Assembly: GCF_005234135.1 (NCBI RefSeq)
Contig: NZ_CP039964.1
Coordinates: 620,001 to 684,000, forward strand
Source: Pseudorhodobacter turbinis
GTDB lineage: Bacteria; Pseudomonadota; Alphaproteobacteria; Rhodobacterales; Rhodobacteraceae
Reading direction: 5' to 3'
DNA length: 64,000 bases
In this document: in pieces, positions 1 through 9,053 of the stretch
Layout of the letters: every line of letters begins with the position of its first letter
Position numbering within the stretch: the stretch's first letter is position 1
Position numbers and translations under genes: made by a program
The notes under the pieces: model-generated
The model's database searches: none
Told to the model about the DNA's origin: nothing
The model's input: only the letters and a program-made list of their open reading frames with translations

Positions 1-198
1 TTGAATCATGTCCGGAAGGCCAAAGTTCCGGTGACGATTTTCCTGATCAATGGTGTGAAACTGCAAGGTGTCATCACTTGGTTTGATAATTTTTGCGTGC
101 TCCTGCGCCGGGACGGGCAATCGCAGCTGGTTTATAAACATGCGATTTCGACCATCATGCCTGGCGCACCGATCAGCTTATATGAAGGCGAAGAATAA
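1..198 (+). CDS. hfq: RNA chaperone Hfq, 5' end outside window
   Basis: Hfq is the hexameric Sm-like protein that pairs small RNAs with mRNAs. The visible 65 residues hold the Sm1 and Sm2 motifs ([10 protein letters not shown], then YKHAISTI) and the usual short acidic C-terminus found in alphaproteobacteria. The first codon is TTG reading as an internal leucine in the conserved [12 protein letters not shown] segment, so about 12 residues lie before the window. It is followed after 2 bases by hflX, the classic hfq-hflX pair. Identification is secure; only the start is missing. Confidence 0.96.
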   Translation: MNHVRKAKVPVTIFLINGVKLQGVITWFDNFCVLLRRDGQSQLVYKHAISTIMPGAPISLYEGEE

Positions 199-200
199 GC

Positions 201-1532
201 TTGACCGCGTTTGAAAATGAAGACGAAGACGGTTTTTCTGTAGAGCTGCGGCTTGCAGGACATGACACCCGTGCCGAGGCGACGCTTGCCTATGTGCTGC
301 ATCCCGATCTGAAAAATGCACGCGCACGCCGCTTGCCCGAACATGGGCTGGCAGAGGCGACATCGCTTGCCGCCGCCCTTCCGGGGCTGGAGGTGGTGGG
401 TGGAGAAGTCGTGCGCCTGCCCAAGCTGTTGCCGGGCACATTATTCGGAACCGGCAAGGTTGCCGAGATTGCCGCGCGCCTCAAAGAGCTGGATATCGGC
501 TTGGTCCTGATCGACGGGCCGGTGACGCCCGTGCAGCAGCGCAATCTTGAAAAGGAATGGGGCGTCAAGCTGCTGGATCGCACCGGCCTGATTCTGGAGA
601 TTTTCGCCGACCGCGCCCGTACCCGTGAAGGCGTGTTGCAGGTAGAGCTTGCAGCCCTGTCCTATCAGCGCACGCGGTTGGTGCGGGCCTGGACCCACCT
701 AGAGCGCCAGCGCGGCGGCCTTGGCTTTGTCGGCGGTCCTGGCGAAACCCAGATCGAATCGGACCGGCGGGCCATTGACGACCAAGTTGTGCGCATCAAG
801 CGCCAGCTCGATAAGGTTGCCAAAACCCGAGAGCTGCATCGTGCAGCCCGACGCAAGGTGCCGTTTCCATTGGTGGCCTTGGTCGGCTATACTAACGCGG
901 GCAAATCGACGCTGTTCAACCGGATCACCGGGGCCGAAGTTTTAGTCAAAGACATGCTCTTTGCCACGCTAGACCCGACAATGCGTGGCATGGAAATGCC
1001 GGACGGGCGCAAGGTGATCTTGTCCGATACGGTGGGCTTTATCTCTGATCTGCCGACGCAATTGGTCGCGGCGTTCCGCGCCACGCTGGAGGAGGTCTTG
1101 GAGGCCGATCTGATCTTGCATGTCCGCGATATCAGCCATCCTGAATCCGCAGAACAGGCGGCGGATGTGGCCGATATCCTGACCAGCCTTGGTGTGCGCA
1201 GTGAAACACCCCAGTTCGAGGTTTGGAACAAGCTCGACTTGGTGGATGAAACCGCACGTGCGGCATTGGTGGGCAAGGCCGCGACATCAGACCGGATCTT
1301 CGCGCTGTCTGCGATTACGGGGCAGGGCTTGCCCGACCTTTTGACCGCGGTTTCTGGGGCGTTTGAGCTTAGCCGCTCGGATGCCGAGCTGTCGCTGGAT
1401 TTCAGTATGGGCCGCGCCCATGCTTGGCTTCATGCCGAGGGCGTGATCGAGGAAGAAACCCTAACGGATACCGGCTGGCAATTGCGCGTGCGCTGGACGG
1501 AGCGTCAGGAAGCGGCCTACCGCGCATTGTAA
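201..1532 (+). CDS. hflX: Ribosome-associated GTPase HflX
   Basis: HflX is a translation-factor-related GTPase that splits stalled or hibernating ribosomes after stress. The 443-residue product has the N-terminal HflX domain (GTGKVAEI near residue 80), the helical linker with GGLGFVGGPGETQIE, and the G domain: P-loop GYTNAGKST near residue 229, DTVGF near 276 and NKLD near 343. The start is a TTG two bases after the hfq stop, implying translational coupling; no ATG lies upstream of the conserved region. The length is normal for the family. A strong hairpin terminator follows. Confidence 0.95.
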   Translation: MTAFENEDEDGFSVELRLAGHDTRAEATLAYVLHPDLKNARARRLPEHGLAEATSLAAALPGLEVVGGEVVRLPKLLPGTLFGTGKVAEIAARLKELDIGLVLIDGPVTPVQQRNLEKEWGVKLLDRTGLILEIFADRARTREGVLQVELAALSYQRTRLVRAWTHLERQRGGLGFVGGPGETQIESDRRAIDDQVVRIKRQLDKVAKTRELHRAARRKVPFPLVALVGYTNAGKSTLFNRITGAEVLVKDMLFATLDPTMRGMEMPDGRKVILSDTVGFISDLPTQLVAAFRATLEEVLEADLILHVRDISHPESAEQAADVADILTSLGVRSETPQFEVWNKLDLVDETARAALVGKAATSDRIFALSAITGQGLPDLLTAVSGAFELSRSDAELSLDFSMGRAHAWLHAEGVIEEETLTDTGWQLRVRWTERQEAAYRAL

Positions 1533-1554
1533 AAACGCCTACCCCCTAAAAATA

Positions 1555-1580
1555 AGGCCCCGCGCATTGCGGGGCCTTTT
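1555..1580. terminator. Bidirectional rho-independent terminator between hflX and dctP
   Basis: A GC-rich hairpin (arms GGCCCCGC and GCGGGGCC around a short loop) is followed by T's on the plus strand and, read on the minus strand, by TTATTTTT. It lies between the convergent stop codons of hflX and the TRAP operon and can serve both. Confidence 0.85.
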
Positions 1581-1587
1581 GCATTTG

Positions 1588-2622
1588 TCAGCTGTAGCGG
1601 TACGGCCTTCCGGCCTTTTCCATCACGGCGTTATATTTCTTGAAGACAGATACCACCTTCGCCTTCACTTCCGACTCGGCAGCGATCTCATCCCAGAAGA
1701 TCATGGCGGCTTTTTCCACCTGTGCCCACTCCGCATCGGGAATAGTGGTCAGCTTCAGCTTCGGCCCGTTGACGCGTAAATCTGCTTCGCCGCCCCAATA
1801 CCAATGCTGACGGTGGTAATGCGATTGCTCGAAACACACCTTGACCAGCGTTTGCAGATGTGGCGGCAGCTCATTCCAGCGGTCCATATTGGCAAAGAAA
1901 TGCCCGATCCACGCACCCGAGATATTATTGGTCAGAAAGTGGTTGGTCACATTGGCCCAACCCACGGTATAGACCTCGGTGATGCCGGACCAAGCAATAC
2001 CGTCCAGCTCGCCGGTCTGGACCGCAACCTCGATATCTTCCCATGGCAGGGTCACTGGAACCACACCGAATTGCGACAGGAAACGCCCAGCCGTCGGGAA
2101 GGTAAAGATGCGCTTGCCCTTCAGATCCTCAAGGCTGTTAATCGGGTCTTTGGTCGCAAAATGGCATGGATCCCATGCGCCGGCACTGATGTGTTTCACA
2201 CCGACTTTTGCGTATTCCTCGGCCCAGATTTCGTTCAGCCCATATTGGTTGAACAGCACCGGCACATCCAGCGAATAGCGGCTGGCAAAGGGGAAATAGC
2301 CCCCGAAAACAGTGACATCGGTGGGGCTTGCCATGCTGTCATCATCAGATTGAACGGCATCGATTGTGCCGCGCTGCATGGCTTGGAACAGCTCGCTGGT
2401 GGGGACCAACTGGTCGGCGTAATAAAGCTCGATTTCCATCTGCCCTTCGGCGATGGCGTTGAACTGGTCGATGGCGGGCTTGATCACCTCGGCGCCCAAG
2501 GCGGCACCGGCATAGGTTTGCAGCCGCCATTTGATCGGCGCTTGTGCAAGGGCAGGGGCGGCCAGCGTCGAGGCACCGGCGGCCAGCACGCCCGAGGTCA
2601 GGAACTTTCTTCTGGTGGTCAT
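1588..2622 (-). CDS. dctP: TRAP transporter substrate-binding protein (DctP family)
   Basis: This is the periplasmic solute receptor of a TRAP transporter, which delivers organic acids to the DctQM membrane parts. The 344-residue product begins with a twin-arginine signal (TTRRKFLTSG then a hydrophobic stretch ending APALAQA), followed by a DctP fold with FPTAGRFLSQFG and the helix around GELDGIAWSG. I placed the start at the ATG of MTTRRKF because an AAGGAGAG ribosome site lies just upstream; an earlier in-frame start has none. It is the last gene of dctQ-dctM-dctP. The fold resembles receptors for 2-oxo and carboxylic acids, but the ligand cannot be assigned from sequence. Confidence 0.9.
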   Translation of the reverse strand: MTTRRKFLTSGVLAAGASTLAAPALAQAPIKWRLQTYAGAALGAEVIKPAIDQFNAIAEGQMEIELYYADQLVPTSELFQAMQRGTIDAVQSDDDSMASPTDVTVFGGYFPFASRYSLDVPVLFNQYGLNEIWAEEYAKVGVKHISAGAWDPCHFATKDPINSLEDLKGKRIFTFPTAGRFLSQFGVVPVTLPWEDIEVAVQTGELDGIAWSGITEVYTVGWANVTNHFLTNNISGAWIGHFFANMDRWNELPPHLQTLVKVCFEQSHYHRQHWYWGGEADLRVNGPKLKLTTIPDAEWAQVEKAAMIFWDEIAAESEVKAKVVSVFKKYNAVMEKAGRPYRYS

Positions 2623-2664
2623 GGAAACTCTCCTTGTTGAAAGGGCGGTTGGATCCGCCATTGG

Positions 2665-3990
2665 TTAGTGTCGAAGCGTATTGGGCAGCCAAAGTGCCAG
2701 CTGCGGGAACATCATCACAATCGCCAGCGCCAGTACCATCACCGCAACAAAGGGCACGATAGAGCGGTATATATCGACCAGACTGACCTCTTTGGGGGCC
2801 ATCGCGCGCATCAAGAACAGGTTATAGCCAAAGGGCGGCGTCATGTAGGCGATCTGACAGGTCATGGTATAAAGCACCCCGTACCAGACCAGATCGAATT
2901 CCAGAATTTTGACCAGCGGCACATAGAGAGGCGCGACGATAACCAGCATCGCGGTATCATCCAGAAATGTCCCCATCAGGATAAAGGAAAGCTGCATCAA
3001 GATCAGCACCTGCCAACGCCCAAGCCCGAGGTTGTCAAGGAACAACCCCTTGATCGCATCCACCGCGCGCAAGCCGTCAAACACCGCGCCAAAGGCCAAT
3101 GCCGCAAGGATGATCCACAAGAACATGCAGGAAATCGCCAGCGTCTGACGGGTCGCGGTTTCAAACACTTGCCGCGTCATCCGGCCCTTGGCCACGGCCA
3201 CCAAAACCGAGGCCACCGCCCCGATAACCGAGCTTTCGACAAGTCGGGTGTAGCCGGTCACAAACGGCACCATCATCACCAAAAAGATCCCGAAGGGCAA
3301 AAGCCCCGCCATCAGCAGACGGTACTTCTCGGCCTTTGGCACGGCGGCAAGTTCCTCCGCGTCCAGTGCCGGCCCAAGCGCGGGGTTCAACTTACAGCGT
3401 ATCCAGATATAGCCGATGAACATCGCCGCCATCATCAGCCCCGGCACAATCCCCGCCAGCCACAGATCCGACACCGATTGCCGCGCGATCAGCGCATAAA
3501 GCACCAAGACCACTGAGGGCGGCACAAGGATGCCCAGCGATGATCCGGCCTGAATGACCCCGGTCACCATCCGCTTGTCATAATTGCGTTTGAGCAGCTC
3601 GGGCAGGGCGATCGTCGCGCCAATAGCCATCCCCGCCACCGATAGCCCGTTCATCGCTGAAATCAGCACCATCAGCAGGATCGTCCCAATCGCCAGCCCC
3701 CCCGGCATACGGCCAAACCAGACATGGAACATCCGGTAAAGATCATCGGCAAGGCGGCTTTCCGACAGCACATAGCCCATGAAGATGAACATCGGCAGCG
3801 TTAGCAGCGGGAACCAGCCGATTACCTTCATGCTTTGTGCGAAGGCCAGATCATAGCCCCCCCTATCGCCCCAAAGCAGCAAGGCAGCCACCACGGCCAC
3901 AAAGCCGATCACGCCGAACATCCGCTGTCCGGTCATCAACATCATCAGCATGGAGCCGAACATCAGCGCCGCAATCATATCGTAAGACAT
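2665..3990 (-). CDS. dctM: TRAP transporter large permease (DctM family)
   Basis: DctM is the inner-membrane ion-coupled channel subunit of a TRAP transporter. The 441-residue protein is hydrophobic throughout, with about a dozen predicted helices and the family hallmarks SAMNGLSVAGMAIGAT and MTPPFGYNLFLMRA. Its ATG shares one base with the stop of dctQ (TGATG), so the two are translationally coupled. A longer ORF reading upstream overlaps dctQ and is not the real start. dctP follows after a 42-base gap. Confidence 0.93.
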   Translation of the reverse strand: MSYDMIAALMFGSMLMMLMTGQRMFGVIGFVAVVAALLLWGDRGGYDLAFAQSMKVIGWFPLLTLPMFIFMGYVLSESRLADDLYRMFHVWFGRMPGGLAIGTILLMVLISAMNGLSVAGMAIGATIALPELLKRNYDKRMVTGVIQAGSSLGILVPPSVVLVLYALIARQSVSDLWLAGIVPGLMMAAMFIGYIWIRCKLNPALGPALDAEELAAVPKAEKYRLLMAGLLPFGIFLVMMVPFVTGYTRLVESSVIGAVASVLVAVAKGRMTRQVFETATRQTLAISCMFLWIILAALAFGAVFDGLRAVDAIKGLFLDNLGLGRWQVLILMQLSFILMGTFLDDTAMLVIVAPLYVPLVKILEFDLVWYGVLYTMTCQIAYMTPPFGYNLFLMRAMAPKEVSLVDIYRSIVPFVAVMVLALAIVMMFPQLALWLPNTLRH

Positions 3991-4496
3991 CAGATTTCCT
4001 GTCCCCGCAGCTTGGCAACATCGCGCAAGAAAAACGCGCTGCATTGGGCCAGCATCATCAATATTCCAAAACACATAACCATCTTGACCGGCGCCATATA
4101 GGGCCGCCACATGCCTGATTTGCGCTCACCGTATTCCAGCGCATAGGCGGTGCTTTCCACCCCGCCCCAAAGCAGTACGCCAAGATAGAACAACAGCGCA
4201 AAAATGGTCACGGCATCTACCATCGCCTTGGTGCGCGTGGACCAGCTGGAATAGAACACATCCATCCGCACCGCCGATCCCATCTGCAAAGCATAGGCCC
4301 CGCCCAGCATGAAGTAGCCGGCCAGCAGGAACTGCCCCATCTCGTCGGTCCAGATTTGTGGATGCCACGCAGCCCGCGAGATCGCCCCCCAAAGCAGGAC
4401 CGCCATCAGCGCAAAAAGCAGATACATTGCCACCCTTCCGATACGCTCATTCCATTTTTCAACGAAATGCACATAACGGATCAGAAAATTCGGCAT
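3990..4496 (-). CDS. dctQ: TRAP transporter small permease (DctQ family)
   Basis: DctQ is the four-helix small membrane subunit that partners DctM. The 168-residue product shows four hydrophobic helices, with ISRAAWHPQIWTDEMGQFLL between the first two, matching the family's conserved W-x-D-E region. It is the first gene of the dctQMP operon, read leftward, and overlaps the start of dctM by one base. A 114-base gap separates it from the regulator gene upstream. Confidence 0.9.
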   Translation of the reverse strand: MPNFLIRYVHFVEKWNERIGRVAMYLLFALMAVLLWGAISRAAWHPQIWTDEMGQFLLAGYFMLGGAYALQMGSAVRMDVFYSSWSTRTKAMVDAVTIFALLFYLGVLLWGGVESTAYALEYGERKSGMWRPYMAPVKMVMCFGILMMLAQCSAFFLRDVAKLRGQEI

Positions 4497-4610
4497 AGCC
4501 CCTCCGGAAATTGCCTTATGGAAAATTTTTACCTTTCGGTCAGCATGGCGGGGGGCAAATCACATTGCAAGTATCTTGGGCACAGGATTGCAGATTTTTA
4601 GCAACCGGTT

Positions 4611-4970
4611 TCAAGCGCAAAACATCTCATGGATCAACGACATCATCCGCTGGGCGCGCGGATCGCTGACCGAGTAATAGATGGTCTTGCCGTCACGCCG
4701 CGATTCTACCAACCCCTCCAGCCGCAACCGTGCGAGTTGCTGGCTAACCGCCGCCTGCCGGCTGCCCAGAAGGGTTTCCAGTTCGGTCACCGATTTTTCA
4801 CCCGATGTCAGGTGGCACAGGATCATCAGCCGCCCCTCATGCGAAAGCGCCTTGAGGAAATTAGAGGCTTTCTCGGCCTGACGGATCAATTCTTCGGCCG
4901 GAATAACATTATCCGTAGCCGCAGGGGCGGCATCAGGTCCGAAACCATGCACAAGAGAATCGATAGACAT
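4611..4970 (-). CDS. ArsR-family regulator, SqrR/BigR-like
   Basis: This is a small winged-helix repressor of the ArsR family. The 119-residue protein has the HTH with TLLGSRQAAVSQQLARL and the wing SRRDGKTIYYSV. A cysteine in helix 2 (LMILCHL) and one near the C-terminus (EMFCA) occupy the positions of the dithiol that senses persulfide in SqrR and BigR, so it may respond to reactive sulfur; that is inference. I chose the ATG of MSIDSLV; a TTG 21 bases upstream is in frame. It lies between dctQ (same strand, 114 bases downstream) and purQ (divergent), with no sulfide-oxidation gene visible nearby. Confidence 0.85.
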   Translation of the reverse strand: MSIDSLVHGFGPDAAPAATDNVIPAEELIRQAEKASNFLKALSHEGRLMILCHLTSGEKSVTELETLLGSRQAAVSQQLARLRLEGLVESRRDGKTIYYSVSDPRAQRMMSLIHEMFCA

Positions 4971-5177
4971 CAAAAAAGGGCCTTCGGTCAAAAGATTGAT
5001 ATGCCTTAAATAGTGTAGCGCAGGTCAGTATTCAAGAAACGGATTTTATGGACGTTGCGTCCTGTTGCCATCGGGGCCACCCAAAATAAGCAATGTCGAA
5101 AGCGCATCGCAGGGCTGGAACAGCGCGCCGCTTTGGGCTATGGGATGCTTCATCCCTATTGCCGTAAAGGATCACCC

Positions 5178-5846
5178 ATGAAAGCCGCTGTCCTTACCTT
5201 TCCCGGATCAAATTGCGATCGCGATCTTGCCGTATCCTTTGAGCAGGCCGGGGCGCAGGTTCACCGCGTTTGGCACAAAGACACTGCCTTGCCCGAGGGG
5301 GTCGATGTGGTGGCGGTTCCGGGCGGCTTTTCCTTTGGCGATTATCTGCGCTGTGGGGCGATTGCGGCACAAAGCCCGATCGGGGCGGCGGTGCGCGCCC
5401 ATGCGGCGCGCGGCGGCTATGTTCTGGGCATTTGCAACGGTTTTCAGGTGCTGACCGAAATGGGGCTGTTGCCTGGCGCCTTGATGCGCAATGCGGGGCT
5501 GAAGTTCATCTGCAAACCGGTTGAGTTGCAGGTCGCAACCACAAACAGCGCCTTTACCAACGGCTACGACGCGGGGCAGCGCATCACCATTCCTGTCGCC
5601 CATCATGACGGAAACTACAGCGCCGACGCGCAAACCCTCGCCAAATTGCATGACGAGGATCGGATCGCTTTTACCTATAGCGACAATCCCAACGGCTCTG
5701 CCGGATCGATCGCGGGGATATTATCGGAAAACCGTCGCGTTTTGGGCATGATGCCCCACCCCGAACGGGCAAGCGAGGTTTCGCACGGCGGCACGGATGG
5801 ATCGGTGCTTTTCCGCTCGCTTACCGGCGCTTTAGCGCTTGCATAA
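5178..5846 (+). CDS. purQ: Phosphoribosylformylglycinamidine synthase subunit PurQ
   Basis: PurQ is the glutaminase subunit of FGAM synthase in purine synthesis; it releases ammonia for PurL. The 222-residue class I amidotransferase shows FPGSNCDRD at the N-terminus, the nucleophile cysteine in GICNGFQ, and the C-terminal catalytic histidine and glutamate in MMPHPER. The start ATG follows AAAGGA; the longer ORF beginning 123 bases earlier lacks family similarity. PurS, often adjacent in alphaproteobacteria, is absent from the 200 bases upstream. Confidence 0.95.
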   Translation: MKAAVLTFPGSNCDRDLAVSFEQAGAQVHRVWHKDTALPEGVDVVAVPGGFSFGDYLRCGAIAAQSPIGAAVRAHAARGGYVLGICNGFQVLTEMGLLPGALMRNAGLKFICKPVELQVATTNSAFTNGYDAGQRITIPVAHHDGNYSADAQTLAKLHDEDRIAFTYSDNPNGSAGSIAGILSENRRVLGMMPHPERASEVSHGGTDGSVLFRSLTGALALA

Positions 5847-5893
5847 CGCCGTCACGCTTGAGGTTGTGACGCTCTCGCCGTAAACCGAGCGGC

Positions 5894-7663
5894 ATGAACG
5901 ACGTAGCACCCATCAAAAATCCAGCGCAATCGGCCCAGTCGCGCCGATTGTCTTGGGTCATGCGCGGGTTGATCGCCGCGCTTATTGCTGCTGCCGTCGC
6001 AATGGTTTTGGTCACAAACTCTTGGCTGACCGATCGTTTCACCCAAGACACCCGCAACCGCGCAGAGCTGCGGCTGGCGCTTTACACCGGCAACCTGATT
6101 TCGGAATTGCAGCGCAACTCTGTGGTGCCGCTTTTGCTGGCCCGCGACCCCGAGCTGATCCGCGCGTTGAATGACGGGCAATATGCCAGCACCTCAGCGC
6201 GGTTGATCTCCTTTCAGGCCGAGATTGGCGCCGCCTCTATCCTGCTGTTGGACAGGGACGGGCGCGCGGTTGGGGCGACGAACCGCAACCTGCTTGGCTC
6301 GGCGCATCGCAGCACTGCCTATTTCGTGGATGCGCAGCGCACCAAAGATACGGTATTTTCGGCCCAGCCCCGCGAAACCGGCGGCAATGATTTTACCTAC
6401 TCCCGTGCGGTTATCGCTGATAACCGGATGATCGGTGTGATCGTGGTTGCGGTCGACTTGATGAAATATGAACGCGCTTGGGCAGGGCTGACAGATGCGG
6501 TCTTGGTCACCGACAGCGAAAACCAGGTTATTTTGGCGACCGAGCCGCGCTGGCGCGGGCTAAGCCTCGACGAGGCACTGGCGGTCCAAGACCCCCCAAG
6601 CGCGATTGAACGCGCCGTTCGCGCCACAACCGACTGGAGCCAGAACCGCCCCGACGCCTATCTGCGCGGCACCGCCGTGATGCGAACCGAGGCGCGCGTG
6701 CCGTTCCGCGGTTGGCGCATCCAGACCTTCACGGCTTACGATTCCGTACGTGAAAAGGTAAACGGCGTCCTCGCGCTAGAGATTATGGGGTTTGCGATTC
6801 TGCTGGCGGTGACGTTTTATTTGCTGTCACGGCGGGCGTGGTCACAAAGCGCCTCTTTCCAGCGCGAAAGCGCCGAACTGCGCCTGCTGAACGCGCGACT
6901 GAAACGAGAGATTGCGCAACGTGAAAAGGTGCAAAAAGACCTTGCCGTGGCAGAGTTGACGTTAGCGCAATCGTCAAAACTTGCCGCTTTGGGCGAAATG
7001 TCGGCCGCCGTCAGCCATGAGCTGAACCAACCACTGGCCGCGATGAAAACCTATTTGGCGGGGGCGCGATTGCTGTTGCAACGCCACCGCCCCGAAGAGG
7101 CGCTCTCCTCGTTCCAGCGCATTGACGACCTGATCGAGCGCATGGGCGCGATCACCCGTCAGCTCAAATCCTATGCCCGCAAGGGCGGGGAGGCCTTTGA
7201 GCCGGTGGACGTGCGGGCCTGTTTGTCCAGCGCGCTTTCCATGATGGAACCGCAGTTGAAAACCCGTGTGGTTCAGATCACCCGCAGCCTGCCACGCAAT
7301 CCGGTGTTGGTGATGGCAGATCGCTTGCGGCTGGAACAGGTCATCATTAACCTCTTGCGCAACGCATTGGATGCGACCAAAGACACCCTTGAGCCGCGGA
7401 TCGATCTTGCGGTTGTGGTGGATCACTCGGTCCATTTGACGGTGCAAGATAACGGCCACGGGCTTGATAACCTCGAAAGCCTGTTCGAGCCGTTCTACAC
7501 GACGAAGAAACCCGGCGAGGGGGTTGGGCTTGGCCTTGCCATCTCCTCCGGGATTGTTACCGATTTGGGCGGGCGCTTGATCGCACGCAATGGTGACAAG
7601 GGGGGGGCTGTATTTGAAGTGCAGCTTCCCATATTGGGCACAGAATTGACAGCAGCGGAGTAA
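5894..7663 (+). CDS. dctB: C4-dicarboxylate sensor histidine kinase DctB
   Basis: DctB is a membrane histidine kinase that senses periplasmic dicarboxylates and phosphorylates DctD. The 589-residue protein has a transmembrane helix near residues 22-44, a periplasmic double-PAS (Cache) region, a second helix near 295-315, a coiled-coil linker, then HisKA with the phospho-acceptor His375 in SHELNQPL. The ATPase domain follows with N-box LLRNALDAT, G1 DNGHGL and G2 GEGVGLGLAIS. The dctD start lies 3 bases after its stop, so the pair is one operon. Its likely target, dctQMP, is on the other strand beyond arsR and purQ. Confidence 0.93.
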   Translation: MNDVAPIKNPAQSAQSRRLSWVMRGLIAALIAAAVAMVLVTNSWLTDRFTQDTRNRAELRLALYTGNLISELQRNSVVPLLLARDPELIRALNDGQYASTSARLISFQAEIGAASILLLDRDGRAVGATNRNLLGSAHRSTAYFVDAQRTKDTVFSAQPRETGGNDFTYSRAVIADNRMIGVIVVAVDLMKYERAWAGLTDAVLVTDSENQVILATEPRWRGLSLDEALAVQDPPSAIERAVRATTDWSQNRPDAYLRGTAVMRTEARVPFRGWRIQTFTAYDSVREKVNGVLALEIMGFAILLAVTFYLLSRRAWSQSASFQRESAELRLLNARLKREIAQREKVQKDLAVAELTLAQSSKLAALGEMSAAVSHELNQPLAAMKTYLAGARLLLQRHRPEEALSSFQRIDDLIERMGAITRQLKSYARKGGEAFEPVDVRACLSSALSMMEPQLKTRVVQITRSLPRNPVLVMADRLRLEQVIINLLRNALDATKDTLEPRIDLAVVVDHSVHLTVQDNGHGLDNLESLFEPFYTTKKPGEGVGLGLAISSGIVTDLGGRLIARNGDKGGAVFEVQLPILGTELTAAE

Positions 7664-7666
7664 ACT

Positions 7667-8995
7667 ATGGCGCGTGCAATGAAAGTCGCGATTGTCGATG
7701 ATGAGGCCGACATGCGGCAATCCATCAGCCAGTGGTTGGCCCTTTCGGGGTTTGAGACCGAGACCTACGCCTCGGCTGAAGAGGCGCTGAAAAAGATCGG
7801 TGCGGATTATCCCGGCGTTGTGGTATCGGATATCAAGATGCCCGGCATGGATGGCATGGCCTTCCTGAAACGACTGATGAGCGTCGATGGCGGCTTGCCT
7901 GTAATCATGATCACAGGCCACGGCGATGTGCCGATGGCGGTGGAGGCGATGCGCGTCGGTGCATTCGATTTCCTTGAAAAGCCCTTCAACCCCGACCGCA
8001 TGACAGAGCTGACCAAGCGCGCCACGCAAAGCCGTCGCATGACGCTGGACAGCCGTGCGCTGCGTCGCGAATTGTCCGATGGTACCGTGCTGATGAAAAA
8101 GCTGATCGGGACCTCGGCCGATATGGAACGCCTGCGCGAGGACATCCTTGATCTGGGGCAGGCCGATGGGCATGTGCTGATCGACGGCGAAACCGGCACC
8201 GGCAAAACCCTTGTGGCCCATGCGCTGCATGCGGTAGGGCCGCGTGCGTCAAAGAAATTCGTGACCATCTCTTGTGCGGCATGGTCAGAGGATCAACTGG
8301 CGTCCAAGCTGTTCGGCCCGATGGAAGATGGCGGCATCCCCTTGGTTGAGGAGGCCCGTGGCGGCACCCTATGCCTAGAGGATATCGAAAGCCTGTCACA
8401 TGGCTTGCAGTCGCGGCTTTTGACGATGATCAACGAACAGGGCAGCCCGCCCGAAACCCGCATCATCGCGATCGTGAACGAACACGCGCCGGATAAAACC
8501 ATTGAGGACAGCCTGCGCCCCGATCTTTTCTATCGTTTGGGCGCGCTGACGATCCTTTGCCCGCCCCTGCGCGCGCGCGGCGAGGATATCCTGACATTGT
8601 TCACCCGCCTGTCGGAACAATTCGCCGAGGAATACGGCTGCGATGCCCCACAAGTCGCCGCACAAGAGGCAGCGCAATTGCTGCAAGCCCCTTGGCCCGG
8701 CAACGTGCGCCAATTGGTGAATATCGCCGAGCGGGCTGTTTTGCAGAACCGTCGCGGCTCCGGCTCTATCGCGTCGCTGCTTATGGCGGATAACGAGGCA
8801 ACCGGCCCCGCGCTGACCACCGAGGGCAAGCCGCTGAAAGATTACGTTGAGGCGTTTGAGCGGATGCTGATCGATAACACCATGCGCCGCCACAAGGGGT
8901 CAATCGTGGCTGTGATGGAGGAGCTTTGCCTGCCACGCCGGACCTTGAATGAGAAAATGGCGAAATATTCGCTGACCCGTTCCGACTATACCTAA
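7667..8995 (+). CDS. dctD: Response regulator DctD-like, AAA+ domain without GAFTGA loop
   Basis: This is the partner of DctB. The 442-residue protein has a receiver domain (acidic DDE near residues 11-13, phospho-acceptor Asp55 in SDIKMPG), a AAA+ domain with Walker A GETGTGKT (174-181) and Walker B GGTLCLEDIES, and a C-terminal Fis-type helix-turn-helix. Where sigma-54 activators have GAFTGA it reads KLFGPMEDGGIPLVEEA, so the loop that contacts sigma-54 is missing and the segment is shorter. It may therefore activate by another route, as described for Rhodobacter capsulatus NtrC. Alternatively it is a degenerate copy. The name rests on pairing with DctB. Confidence 0.88.
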   Translation: MARAMKVAIVDDEADMRQSISQWLALSGFETETYASAEEALKKIGADYPGVVVSDIKMPGMDGMAFLKRLMSVDGGLPVIMITGHGDVPMAVEAMRVGAFDFLEKPFNPDRMTELTKRATQSRRMTLDSRALRRELSDGTVLMKKLIGTSADMERLREDILDLGQADGHVLIDGETGTGKTLVAHALHAVGPRASKKFVTISCAAWSEDQLASKLFGPMEDGGIPLVEEARGGTLCLEDIESLSHGLQSRLLTMINEQGSPPETRIIAIVNEHAPDKTIEDSLRPDLFYRLGALTILCPPLRARGEDILTLFTRLSEQFAEEYGCDAPQVAAQEAAQLLQAPWPGNVRQLVNIAERAVLQNRRGSGSIASLLMADNEATGPALTTEGKPLKDYVEAFERMLIDNTMRRHKGSIVAVMEELCLPRRTLNEKMAKYSLTRSDYT

Positions 8996-9015
8996 CGGCG
9001 CGGCATGAAGAATTT

Positions 9016-9053
9016 GAACGGGGCGGGGGGAACCCTCCGCCCCGTTCGTTTTT
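9016..9053. terminator. Rho-independent terminator between dctD and livM
   Basis: An 11-bp perfect stem, GAACGGGGCGG pairing with CCGCCCCGTTC, is followed by GTTTTT on the plus strand. It separates the convergent dctBD and liv operons. The livM stop codon lies at its distal edge. Confidence 0.88.

Noticed and set aside
1804..2640. 278-residue plus-strand ORF
   Set aside because: Antisense to dctP, which has a signal peptide, ribosome site and family motifs.
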